Below are positions 7,637-15,362 of a stretch of DNA of 64,000 nucleotides, one piece after another. The position numbers were made by a program, and so were the translations under genes. Origin of the DNA: Collimonas sp. OK607 (GTDB lineage Bacteria > Pseudomonadota > Gammaproteobacteria > Burkholderiales > Burkholderiaceae_D); the NCBI RefSeq assembly GCF_900111995.1, contig NZ_FOKF01000029.1, positions 1-64,000 on the forward strand, read 5' to 3'. The notes beneath the pieces are model-generated. The model worked only from the letters and a program-made list of their open reading frames with translations, was not told where the DNA came from and did not search any database. Each line of letters begins with the position of its first letter. The first letter of the stretch is position 1.

Positions 7637-9679
7637 TTATTTGTGATCGTCTTCCTTCTTTTGCAGATGGATGCCGCCATTGTTATGCGGCTGCTCGTGA
7701 TTTTGCTGCGGCTGAGCTTGTGGCCGTGGTTGCATTTGCGGCTGTGCCTGAGGTTGTGGCCGTGGTTGCATTTGCGGCTGTGCCTGAGGTTGTGGTCGTG
7801 GTTGCATTTGCGGCTGTGCCTGAGGTTGTGGTCGTGGTTGCATTTGCGGCTGTACCTGAGGTTGTGGCTGCGGCCGCACTTGTATTTGCGGTTGAGGCTG
7901 AGGCTGTGGCCGCGGTTCCGGACGGTTGAATACCTGAGGAGCAGGATTTGCCGGCGGCCGATTCATTTCCTGATGAAATTGCTGGCCACCATTAGGCCGG
8001 TTCTGGAACTGTTCCGGCTGCCGATTCTGCACATTCTGCGGTGGCTGAACTGGCTGTGGTTGTGGCTGCGGCCGTGTCATCTCCGGCGCGACAGGGCGGT
8101 TGATGTTCGGCCTTTGCATATTGCCGCCGAAAGGATGCTGGTTCAGGTTCGCGGGCTTTTGCGCTTCCACATTCCTGGGCGGAGCCGGGTGCAGGTTCTG
8201 CGCGTTTTGCTGTAGCTGATTCGGCATCGGTCTTGCATTCTGCCCAGGCTGGCCGAACGCCGGATGTCCCTGTTCGCCGGCTTGCGGCTGATTTGGCGCC
8301 GGCCGGACAAATCCCGGGCGCGCCAACTGATTCAGATTCGGTGCGCCACCTACACCATTTGCACCTGGCGGAACCTTGCCGAAATTGGGCTTGGTCATGT
8401 GGTTGAAATCCGGCTGCGGATGATTCGGCCGGGCATTACCGGCAAGCGGCGCGGCATTCTGATTCGCCTGCGGCTGTGCAGGATTTCCCTGCGCACCGAA
8501 GTTAGGCCGGGCTGCATTGAAATTGGGAGCGCCACCGCCTGGCTGGCCAGGGCGCCCGCCATTGGCTAACGCGGGATTGTTGGCAGGGCCGCCAAAATTA
8601 TTGCGGTTGTTGTTATTGTTGTTGAAGCGGTTGTTATTGTTGTTGTTACTATTGTTATTGATCACCGTATTGTTATTCGTAACGTTATTGGTAACGCGGT
8701 TGACGATCGTGGTCGAACGCGACACATAGGTATTGTCGTTATACACAACCGCAGGGCGATGCCAGTTGCCGCCATTCCAGTTGCCACCGCCACCGCCGCC
8801 ACCAGGACGACCGCCCCAATGCACGCCCCAGGAATTCCAACCCCAGTCGTGATGGCTGATAACGCTGCCCACTACAATCCCCAACCCGAAAGTAAGCACC
8901 CCGGCAGTCACAATTTCGCCAGGCGGATAATACACAGGGGCGGGTTCGTAGGAGTAGCCGGGATAAACCGGCAGCGGCTCGCCGTAGACCACTCCTGGAT
9001 CGTAGGCGGGTACATACACTACGTCCGGTTCGGCCGGTTCAATCACGATGGTTTCCGGCGGCGGTTGCACCATTACCGGGCCGTCGTAGATCGGTGGCTC
9101 ACCGGGCGCTTGCGCGTAATCGTAAGCTGGCGCCGGCTCGGCGCGCGGCCTCACCGCAATCCGCTGTTGTCTTGTGTTTTTCAGGTTGCCGCTGCTGGCG
9201 GCGCGCTGACGCATGACCTGAATCGCGTTCATGACATCGACAGGATCGTTGACATAGGCGTCGCCGAGAGCCGAGGTCCAGGGAATATTGCGGGCCATCT
9301 GGTCGAGCACGCTAGGGAACTGGGTCAAGCCTTTTACGCTGACATCCCAGGGTTGTTGATTGGCGGCGTCCTGCAATTGGCTGCCTTTCAGATTCTTGTT
9401 CTGCGCCAGCCAGTTGTCTGCAGCCGTCACCTGGTCGGGATAGCTGGATGCTGCCAGTACTTGCGCCACCAGTTTGTCAGGAAACAAGGCGATCGGGCCG
9501 ACCAGCTGGTATAGCTGATCGGCGGTTGGCGGGACATACGCGGGGGCCGCCTGTGCTTGGGGCACTTGCGGCGCCGTCGCGGCGGGCGTGGTGTCGGCTT
9601 TTTTATCGCAGCCCGCGAGCGGCAACATTGCCACACACACGCTCAGCATCAGCGCCAATGGGGTTTTATTGTTTTGCAT
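7637..9679 (-). CDS. DUF3300-domain lipoprotein with low-complexity, repeat-bearing C-terminus
   Basis: 680 residues from the ATG at 9679, preceded by GGGAGA. A lipobox (LPLAGC near residue 23) predicts a lipid-anchored envelope protein. Residues about 50-200 carry the conserved DUF3300 block ('QLVGPIALFPDKLVAQVLAASSYPDQV', 'NPWD/QPWDVSVKGLTQFPSVLDQMA'-type segments). Then come a tyrosine/proline-rich stretch, one short hydrophobic segment ('VLTFGLGIVVGSVIS'), a glycine/tryptophan patch, Asn-rich runs, and a long Gln/Pro/Asn-rich tail ending in four 12-residue repeats. DUF3300 proteins are of unknown function. The gene converges on putA. Confidence 0.85.
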   Translation of the reverse strand: MQNNKTPLALMLSVCVAMLPLAGCDKKADTTPAATAPQVPQAQAAPAYVPPTADQLYQLVGPIALFPDKLVAQVLAASSYPDQVTAADNWLAQNKNLKGSQLQDAANQQPWDVSVKGLTQFPSVLDQMARNIPWTSALGDAYVNDPVDVMNAIQVMRQRAASSGNLKNTRQQRIAVRPRAEPAPAYDYAQAPGEPPIYDGPVMVQPPPETIVIEPAEPDVVYVPAYDPGVVYGEPLPVYPGYSYEPAPVYYPPGEIVTAGVLTFGLGIVVGSVISHHDWGWNSWGVHWGGRPGGGGGGGNWNGGNWHRPAVVYNDNTYVSRSTTIVNRVTNNVTNNNTVINNNSNNNNNNRFNNNNNNRNNFGGPANNPALANGGRPGQPGGGAPNFNAARPNFGAQGNPAQPQANQNAAPLAGNARPNHPQPDFNHMTKPNFGKVPPGANGVGGAPNLNQLARPGFVRPAPNQPQAGEQGHPAFGQPGQNARPMPNQLQQNAQNLHPAPPRNVEAQKPANLNQHPFGGNMQRPNINRPVAPEMTRPQPQPQPVQPPQNVQNRQPEQFQNRPNGGQQFHQEMNRPPANPAPQVFNRPEPRPQPQPQPQIQVRPQPQPQVQPQMQPRPQPQAQPQMQPRPQPQAQPQMQPRPQPQAQPQMQPRPQAQPQQNHEQPHNNGGIHLQKKEDDHK
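7730..7873. repeat. Tandem repeat, 4 x 36 bp, inside the DUF3300 gene
   Basis: A 36-base unit starts at 7730, 7766, 7802 and 7838, with one or two changes per copy. On the minus strand each unit encodes twelve residues of the type PQAQPQMQPRPQ. The in-frame length and near identity suggest recent expansion by slippage or recombination, so copy number could vary between strains. Confidence 0.92.
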
Positions 9680-9982
9680 TTTTTCTCCCGACAGCAAGAT
9701 ATGGATTAGATCGAGGATCGTAGTTACAAGCTAGCACGGCAGATTGTCTATGCAACAAGGGGTTACAAACTCTTGCAAGTCTCACACTCTATATTCACAC
9801 TCGGCAAACGGCCGGTCTGAATCTGCCCGTATCTTCATTTAACGTTCCCTCATCAGGTCTCGATGACACGCACGATGGCATACAATCATTTATCAAATTC
9901 AACATTGCAAAAATAGCAACCTAGATACTGCCGGGACACTTGTCAAATTGAACCTTTTCATCATGATTCAGATCACAAATCT

Positions 9983-12016
9983 ATGACTACCCCTAAATTT
10001 CGACCCGCGCGGCTACTTTTATGGTCGATCGCGGCGTTGATCGGTTTGATCGCGCTATGTACAGCATTACTGCTTACCTTTGACTGGAACCGTGCCAAGC
10101 CATGGCTCAACGAGCGCGTCAGCAAGGCTACCGGACGCAATTTTGCAATTCGCGGCGATCTGTCGCTGACCTGGGAAAAATCGCAAACCGACCAGGATAG
10201 CTGGCGTCGCTGGGTGCCCTGGCCGCGTCTTAGCGCCAAGGACATCGTGCTCGACAATCCGGATTGGGCCAGGACAGGCCCGCATATGGCAGAGATCGGC
10301 CAGCTAACGTTTTCATTAAGTCCCTTGCCTCTGCTGGCCCACAATATCGTATTGCCTTCGCTGGAGCTGAACGCACCGAACATTGCATTGGAGCGCAAAC
10401 CGGATGGCGACAATAACTGGACGTTCAAATCGAGCGGACCGTCTGCCTGGCAGCTGGAACTGAAAAAACTGGTGCTGGCCAAGGGCACGGTGAGATTGCT
10501 GGATCCGGTCAGCAAGATAGACATCAAGGCCGATATCGACAGCTTGCCGGTGACCAGTCCGGAAGGCTATGGTATCGGCTGGAAAGTTGGCGGCACGTTT
10601 AATAAAGCCGCTGTCAGCGGCGAGGGCAAGGCCGGCGCAGTGTTGTCCTTGCAAAATTCCAGCACGCCGTATCCGCTGCAAGCCAGCGTCCATGTCGGCA
10701 AGACCGCGATTGCCATACAGGGAACCCTGACCAAACCGAGCGACCTGGCGGCGCTTGACCTGCGTCTGAAATTGTCTGGCGCCAGCATGTCGAACCTGTA
10801 TCCGTTGACCGGTATCGTGCTGCCGGCAACCCCGCCATTTGCCACCGAAGGGCGGCTGATCGGCAAGATCAACCGTACCGGCGGCGACTGGACCTACGAT
10901 AAATTCAGCGGCCGTGTCGGCTCCAGCGATTTGTCCGGGACGCTTGAATATATCGCGCAGAAACCGCGACCATTGTTAAAAGGCGCATTGCTGTCCAACC
11001 AGCTCAGACTGCAGGATCTGGCGCCGTTGATCGGCGCTGACTCGAATGCCAGCAAGGCCAATCGTGGCGACGGCGTGGCCCAGCCAGGTAATAAGGTGCT
11101 ACCTGTCGAGCAGTTCGACACCACGCGCTGGGGCAGCATCGATGCCGATGTGAAATTCACCGGTCGCAAAATTATCCGCGACAAGGAGCTGCCGATCCAG
11201 GATCTGGTGGCGGACCTGCATTTGAAAGATAGCGTGCTGTCATTGACGCCTTTGAATTTCGGCGTGGCGGGCGGTAATCTGATTTCCAACATCAAGCTTG
11301 ATGGCAGCAATAAACAGATCAAGGCTGAGATGAAGATCTCGGCGCGACATCTGAAAATCAAGCAACTATTCCCGACATTGGAATCGGCCCAGGCCAGCCT
11401 GGGTGAAATAAACGGCGATGCTTCGCTATCGGCTGTCGGCAATTCCGTCGCCAGCATGCTGGGCAGCGCGAACGGCGAACTGAAAACACTCATCAATCAA
11501 GGCTCCATCAGCAAGTTCGTGCTGGAAGCGGCTGGCCTGAACATCGGCAATGTAGTTATTTCCAAGCTGTTCGGCGATAAGCAGGTCAAGGTGAATTGCC
11601 TGGCCAGCGATTTTGCGGTGACCAATGGCGTCATGGACGCCCGCACCTTCGTGATGGATACCGACGATGCGATCATCAACGTCGATGGCAAGATCAATCT
11701 GGCTCAGGAGTCGCTGGCCCTGATCATTCATCCTAAATCCAAGGGGCTGCGGATTTTCACGCTGAGAACGCCGATATACGTCACAGGCAGCTTCAAGAAC
11801 CCTGATGTAGGGGTGGACAAGGGTGTATTGGCCTTGAAGGCTGGCGGCGCGATTGCGCTTGCCGTGCTGGCGCCGGTGACGGCTGTGCTGCCGTTGATTA
11901 ACATCAGCCCGGATCAGCAGAGCGATTGCGCCGGTTTGCTGGCCGAAGCCAGGCAGAAGCCGGTAGCGCCGCCGCCCGGCAAGACTTTGCAGCAAAAGAG
12001 AGCTAAAGCGCACTAG
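9983..12016 (+). CDS. AsmA-family envelope protein
   Basis: 677 residues. One N-terminal membrane helix (about residues 10-33, 'LLLWSIAALIGLIALCTALLL') anchors a long periplasmic part. 'DWNRAKPWLNERVSKATGRNFAIRGDLSL' directly after the helix is the AsmA family opening, and the C-terminal half ('GEINGDASLSAVGNSVASMLGSANGEL', 'DDAIINVDGKINLAQESLALIIHPKSKGLRIFTLRTPIYVTGSFKNP'-type pattern) is the AsmA_2 region. Such proteins belong to the bridge-like lipid transport group and affect outer-membrane composition; the precise role here is unknown. It is divergent from the DUF3300 gene. The 303-base spacer 9680-9982 is AT-rich and holds no gene or site that I can name. Confidence 0.85.
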   Translation: MTTPKFRPARLLLWSIAALIGLIALCTALLLTFDWNRAKPWLNERVSKATGRNFAIRGDLSLTWEKSQTDQDSWRRWVPWPRLSAKDIVLDNPDWARTGPHMAEIGQLTFSLSPLPLLAHNIVLPSLELNAPNIALERKPDGDNNWTFKSSGPSAWQLELKKLVLAKGTVRLLDPVSKIDIKADIDSLPVTSPEGYGIGWKVGGTFNKAAVSGEGKAGAVLSLQNSSTPYPLQASVHVGKTAIAIQGTLTKPSDLAALDLRLKLSGASMSNLYPLTGIVLPATPPFATEGRLIGKINRTGGDWTYDKFSGRVGSSDLSGTLEYIAQKPRPLLKGALLSNQLRLQDLAPLIGADSNASKANRGDGVAQPGNKVLPVEQFDTTRWGSIDADVKFTGRKIIRDKELPIQDLVADLHLKDSVLSLTPLNFGVAGGNLISNIKLDGSNKQIKAEMKISARHLKIKQLFPTLESAQASLGEINGDASLSAVGNSVASMLGSANGELKTLINQGSISKFVLEAAGLNIGNVVISKLFGDKQVKVNCLASDFAVTNGVMDARTFVMDTDDAIINVDGKINLAQESLALIIHPKSKGLRIFTLRTPIYVTGSFKNPDVGVDKGVLALKAGGAIALAVLAPVTAVLPLINISPDQQSDCAGLLAEARQKPVAPPPGKTLQQKRAKAH

Positions 12017-12043
12017 GCGCATTTCCTCGCCCGAAGCGGCCGG

Positions 12044-12162
12044 GTAGGGTGGGACACTGGTGCCCACGCGTGAATTCACGCCACGTACATACCTATTTCT
12101 TTGCCGCGCTGGTCGGTACTCCGGTTATCGCGGTAACGCGTGGGCATTCGTGCCCACCCTAC
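12044..12162. repeat. REPIN-like element between convergent genes
   Basis: GTAGGGTGGGACACTGGTGC at 12044 is mirrored by GTGCCCACCCTAC ending at 12162, with GTGCCCACGCGTG-type inner arms on both sides. It is the same family as 2498-2580 but has a longer spacer. It lies in the 174-base gap between the asmA-like and pyrB-like stop codons; no canonical terminator is seen there, so its hairpins may shape the 3' ends of both transcripts. Confidence 0.75.
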
Positions 12163-12190
12163 AATGGCAACACCGTCCGGCCGGTATTTC

Positions 12191-13492
12191 TCAATCCAAT
12201 CCATCAAACACCGCATCGTCCGGCCCCACATGGTGTGGCGAACGCCAGCTGACATCTCGCATCGAATGCTGCACCTGATTCTCCACGCCTAGCAAAGTAG
12301 CAAAGATCGCCATTCTTACCGGTATGCCATTGTCGGTCTGGCGGAAAATCGCCAGGCGCGGATCGTGGTTTAGATCCGTGCTGAGGTCGTTGGCGCCGGG
12401 GCGGCCGTCGCGCGGCAAAGGATGCATGACGATGGTGTCGGCGCTGCAGGTGGCATCGATCATAGCCTGGTTAATCTGGAAATCCGGGGTATAGCCTTCT
12501 ATCGCTTCATCGGCAAAGCGCTCCTTCTGGATCCGCGTGGCATATACGATATCGGCACCTTTCAACCCCTGCGCCAGGGAAGTGGATTGTTCCACCACAT
12601 GGCCACCGCGTGCAATCCGGTCCAGGATATGCGCAGGCATCTCCAGCCCAGGCGGTGCGATCAGGGTGAACCTCAAGCCGCGATACAGCGCCAGCAGCTT
12701 GATCAGCGAATGCACTGTGCGGCCGTACTTCAAATCGCCCGCCATGACGATGTGGGCGCCATCTATCAGTTTCCCTAGCCGCGAGAATTCGCGTTGTATG
12801 GTGTACAGGTCGAGAATCGCCTGGCTCGGATGCTCGCCGGGGCCATCGCCGCCATTGATCACCGGGATATTCGTAGCGCGGGCGAATTCGTCGACCGCCC
12901 CTTGTTCCGGATGCCTGACCACCAACGCGTCGACATATCCGCTAATGACACGGCTGGTGTCGTAAATCGACTCGCCTTTGGTCATGGAAGAGAAGGTGAA
13001 GCCGGTTGTATCGCATACCGAACCACCCAGCCGGCAAAAGGCCGCCCCAAAACTGATACGCGTGCGCGTGCTGGCTTCAAAGAACAAATTGGCTAGCACG
13101 GCACCCTCGAGGATGCGCGAGACCTTCTGGCGCCTTGCAATGGGCTGCATGATGTCCGTCACGCGGAACAGCTGCTCGAGCGAATCTCGCGAAAACTGGT
13201 CTACCGACAGGAGTTGCGGTTTGCCGTTATAGGAAATCTGCTCGCGTAGCGGTGCATCTGGTCTTGCTATATATACGCTCTGCGTTAAAGGCGATTTCGT
13301 TGACTCGCCCGCAAGGATTTCGTTGACGAATTTGCTGACAATGTCAGGCATGACGCGGAATTCGCCGGAAGTTTCTGGAAGCAACCAGGTATCCAATGCG
13401 CGCTTTCGAACGCCGATTCGGTCGGAAAAATTATCCCTGGTGAGGTTCATGCGACGCATAGCGTCGCGGAGAAAAGTCTGTTGATCGCTCAT
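12191..13492 (-). CDS. pyrB: Aspartate carbamoyltransferase with N-terminal helix-turn-helix extension
   Basis: 433 residues from the ATG at 13492, which has AAGGAA about six bases upstream; the ATG at 13498 touches that signal and is less likely. From about residue 91 the protein is a full ATCase catalytic chain: carbamoyl-phosphate loop 'ASTRTR' (140-145), 'GEHPSQAILDLYTI', and the late 'HPLPRDGR'. It condenses carbamoyl phosphate and aspartate in pyrimidine synthesis. The first 60 residues are not part of the usual catalytic chain (about 300-340 residues). 'LTRDNFSDRIGVRKRALDTWL' looks like a Cro/XRE-type helix-turn-helix. No pyrI or dihydroorotase gene is adjacent. Whether this is the housekeeping enzyme or a regulatory paralogue cannot be told from here. 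Confidence 0.88.
   Translation of the reverse strand: MSDQQTFLRDAMRRMNLTRDNFSDRIGVRKRALDTWLLPETSGEFRVMPDIVSKFVNEILAGESTKSPLTQSVYIARPDAPLREQISYNGKPQLLSVDQFSRDSLEQLFRVTDIMQPIARRQKVSRILEGAVLANLFFEASTRTRISFGAAFCRLGGSVCDTTGFTFSSMTKGESIYDTSRVISGYVDALVVRHPEQGAVDEFARATNIPVINGGDGPGEHPSQAILDLYTIQREFSRLGKLIDGAHIVMAGDLKYGRTVHSLIKLLALYRGLRFTLIAPPGLEMPAHILDRIARGGHVVEQSTSLAQGLKGADIVYATRIQKERFADEAIEGYTPDFQINQAMIDATCSADTIVMHPLPRDGRPGANDLSTDLNHDPRLAIFRQTDNGIPVRMAIFATLLGVENQVQHSMRDVSWRSPHHVGPDDAVFDGLD
13274..13286. promoter_or_regulatory. Operator-like dyad C, inside the HTH-ATCase gene
   Basis: TACGCTCTGCGTT has TACGC and GCGT(T) arms around three bases. With its flanking TATATA it shares 14 of 15 bases with the dyad just upstream of the gene (13508-13520). 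It lies in coding sequence (codons for QSVYIARP), so its conservation in two places is notable but could be chance. Confidence 0.35.
13451..13467. promoter_or_regulatory. Operator-like dyad A, perfect 7-3-7 palindrome at codons 9-14
   Basis: GCGACGC-ATA-GCGTCGC is a perfect inverted repeat whose core ACGCATAGCGT is the same as that of the dyad at 13508-13520 read on the other strand. It lies 55 bases (centre to centre) from that site. Binding by the protein's own helix-turn-helix is inference. Confidence 0.4.
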
Positions 13493-13507
13493 TCGCATTT
13501 CCTTATA

Positions 13508-13520
13508 TACGCTATGCGTA
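13508..13520. promoter_or_regulatory. Operator-like dyad B, upstream of the HTH-ATCase start
   Basis: TACGC-TAT-GCGTA is a perfect five-base inverted repeat lying directly before the ribosome-binding site of the ATCase gene, where a bound protein could block transcription or translation. It shares its core with the dyads at 13451 and 13274. Confidence 0.45.
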
Positions 13521-13649
13521 CATTAAAGCTTTGAATTTCGCTTGTCCAGATTTTTCGTTTTTTTACCGCTGCTTATTATTTAGGCAGAAGAAAAATTTTC
13601 TTAAAAATTGCCTGTCTGAACTAAAAAACATCCGTAAACAGCCGTTTTT

Positions 13650-13885
13650 TTCGATTTTGTGGATAAATCTGTGGATATTGTGCTTTTCAATTGTGGATAT
13701 CTGGAATAGTTTTCCACAGCCGTCTTTTTATCCAAGAACTATTCTTCGGGGATACACCGATTACTCAGCCTTTATCCAATTCGCAAGTCATTGAATGAAT
13801 GGTAAAATTTATAGTTATCCACAGAAAAGCAGGACGTTAACTACTACTACTATTTATATATATAAATCTTTAAATACAAAACCGA
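13650..13885. repeat. Origin module, copy 1 of a direct duplication
   Basis: The order in this copy is: TGTGGATAA 13658, TGTGGATAT 13670 and 13692, TTTTCCACA 13710, TTATCCAA 13728 and 13772, TTATCCACA 13815, CTA x4 13841, AT tract to about 13876. Copy 2 repeats this order at a constant offset of 391-392 bases. The strongest identity runs from GTTAACTACTACTAC through TCTTTAAATACAAA. Confidence 0.88.
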
Positions 13886-14040
13886 AAAGCTTTTTCTTTT
13901 GAAGTTGCTTTGAAAAAATAATTAACGAAAAGAAGTTAAAAAGCCAACTTTTCAAAAAAAATTAGCTTTTTGTTCAAGTTCTATTTGATGGAGTTTACAA
14001 AAGACATCTACTTCAAAAGTAGAAAAGAAGGGGATCCAGA

Positions 14041-14280
14041 AAAGCAACTGTGGATAAGTCTTTGGATAACTACAGGAATCCATTGTGAATAAATACGTTA
14101 GATATCCACACCCTATTTTTTATCCAAGAAATGTTCTTTCCAGATACAAGGTTTACTCAGCCTTTATCCAAGTCGTAAGTACTTGAATGAATAGTCAAAT
14201 TCGTACTTATCCACAGAAAAACACGTGGTTAACTACTACTACTATTTATATATATAAATCTTTAAATACAAAGCTGAAGA
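14041..14280. repeat. Origin module, copy 2 of a direct duplication
   Basis: This copy carries TGTGGATAA 14049, TTTGGATAA 14061, TGTGAATAA 14084, ATATCCACA 14102, TTATCCAAG 14120 and 14164, TTATCCACA 14207, CTA x4 14233 and an AT tract to about 14268. Box cores and the trio/AT block are conserved relative to copy 1, while the bases between boxes have diverged. That pattern suggests selection on the boxes. The 150 bases between the copies are A/T-rich with no boxes noticed. Confidence 0.88.
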
Positions 14281-14334
14281 AGCTGGTTTTCCAAAAAAAG
14301 AGGGGTTATCCCTTAGAAAAATGCTTTTAAAGCA

Positions 14335-15222
14335 TTAATTACGCCAAATCGTTTTCAATATTGCAAATATTGCAGCGATAACTGGATCGTCTTTACGTTT
14401 ATCCAGGGTGATAAACGAAAGTTCGGTGGATAAATTGACCGTGTCTGAAATTACCAGGCCATGAGCATGTGCTTCCCGTAATGCAATTGACTCGCGCACC
14501 AAAGATAGACCAACTCCGGATTTCACCAGATCCAGCATCGATGGTTCCTGATCAACCAAAGCAACTTTATTCGGAGTAACTTTGTATTGAGCAAAGGTTT
14601 TACTGAGTAAACGATGATGGGCCGACTCTGGCGGAGTCCAAATCCAGGGTAATTCAGCCAATGCAGGCCAGTCTTTTCCGGAAACGCGGCTTTTCCAACC
14701 TGATGGTGCAAGCACACAGTAAGTAAATTGTGTCAGTGTGAGCCGATGGAAAGTTTTGCTTGGTGTGCCGAGGTAGTAGCCGACATCGAGATGGCCTGAT
14801 TTGATCTGCCGAAGTACATCACCAGACATGCTGTGTTGCAACTGTGTAGAAAGCTGTGGATAACTTTCTACCAAACGCTGAAGGAAAGCGCCGAGCCGGA
14901 TAAATTCAGGATCGAGAATAGTGCCGATCGCGAGTTTTCCGCCCAGTATTTCAGAGCTGTTTGAATGCAGGCTTTCTGCTTGTTGACGTAATTCGGACAC
15001 GGCGGCGATTGCACGTTCGGCAAATGGCAGTAACTTGGTGCCATCAGCGGTTAACGTCATGCCGCTTGGGATGCGTGTAAATAATTGCAGATTCAAGCTG
15101 CTCTGCAACGACTTGATTTGCAGGCTGACAGCCGGTTGTGTGACATGTAGTAATTCGGCAGCGCGGGTCAGATTTCCTTCTCTGGCGACGGTGACGAAAG
15201 CGCGAAGTTGGGTAATATCCAT
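14335..15222 (-). CDS. LysR-family transcriptional regulator
   Basis: 295 residues. The N-terminal winged helix-turn-helix (about 1-60, 'MDITQLRAFVTVAREGNLTRAAELLHVTQPAVSLQIKSL') is typical, followed by a two-lobed effector domain ('GGKLAIGTILDPEFIRLG', 'HLDVGYYLG', 'VKSGVGLSLVRESIA'). It is divergent from mmsA across 140 bases, so it most likely controls the mmsA-GMC genes; the inducer is unknown. The gene ends at the edge of the origin-like block. Confidence 0.9.
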   Translation of the reverse strand: MDITQLRAFVTVAREGNLTRAAELLHVTQPAVSLQIKSLQSSLNLQLFTRIPSGMTLTADGTKLLPFAERAIAAVSELRQQAESLHSNSSEILGGKLAIGTILDPEFIRLGAFLQRLVESYPQLSTQLQHSMSGDVLRQIKSGHLDVGYYLGTPSKTFHRLTLTQFTYCVLAPSGWKSRVSGKDWPALAELPWIWTPPESAHHRLLSKTFAQYKVTPNKVALVDQEPSMLDLVKSGVGLSLVRESIALREAHAHGLVISDTVNLSTELSFITLDKRKDDPVIAAIFAILKTIWRN

Positions 15223-15362
15223 TTGATTAATTTTTCATCATGGTGATTTGATTATTAGCATTGCTTATATTGATGTTGATCATAACTCATTGGATTGTTG
15301 GTAAAGCTAGCGATATTCTGTAAAAACGCTATCCCAACCCGGTTTCACCAAAAGGAATCCTT

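Larger units (their letters stand above)
13650..14285. other. oriC: Candidate chromosomal replication origin (oriC) with two DnaA-box/DnaA-trio modules
   Basis: The interval 13493-14334 has no credible gene and is strongly AT-rich. Perfect DnaA boxes (TTATCCACA on either strand) occur at 13658, 13815, 14049 and 14207, TTATTCACA at 14084, and one-mismatch boxes at 13670, 13692, 13710, 14061 and 14102; TTATCCAA motifs lie at 13728, 13772, 14120 and 14164. Seventeen bases after each plus-strand perfect box (ending 13823 and 14215) come four CTA triplets (13841-13852 and 14233-14244), then TTTATATATATAAATC. Box, spacer, CTA/TTA triplets and AT-rich tract is the published basal unwinding element, with 'DnaA-trios' loading DnaA onto single strands. 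No dnaA gene is in view. Genes to the right run mostly rightward and those to the left partly leftward, as expected at an origin. Function is inference. Confidence 0.72.

Noticed and set aside
7730-7873. Regular 36-bp repeats considered as a CRISPR array
   Set aside because: Repeats are contiguous with no spacers, lie in frame within a Pro/Gln-rich coding tail, and no cas genes are present.
13531-13794. 87-codon open frame inside the origin-like block
   Set aside because: AT-rich low-complexity translation, no ribosome-binding site, and it runs through a cluster of DnaA boxes.
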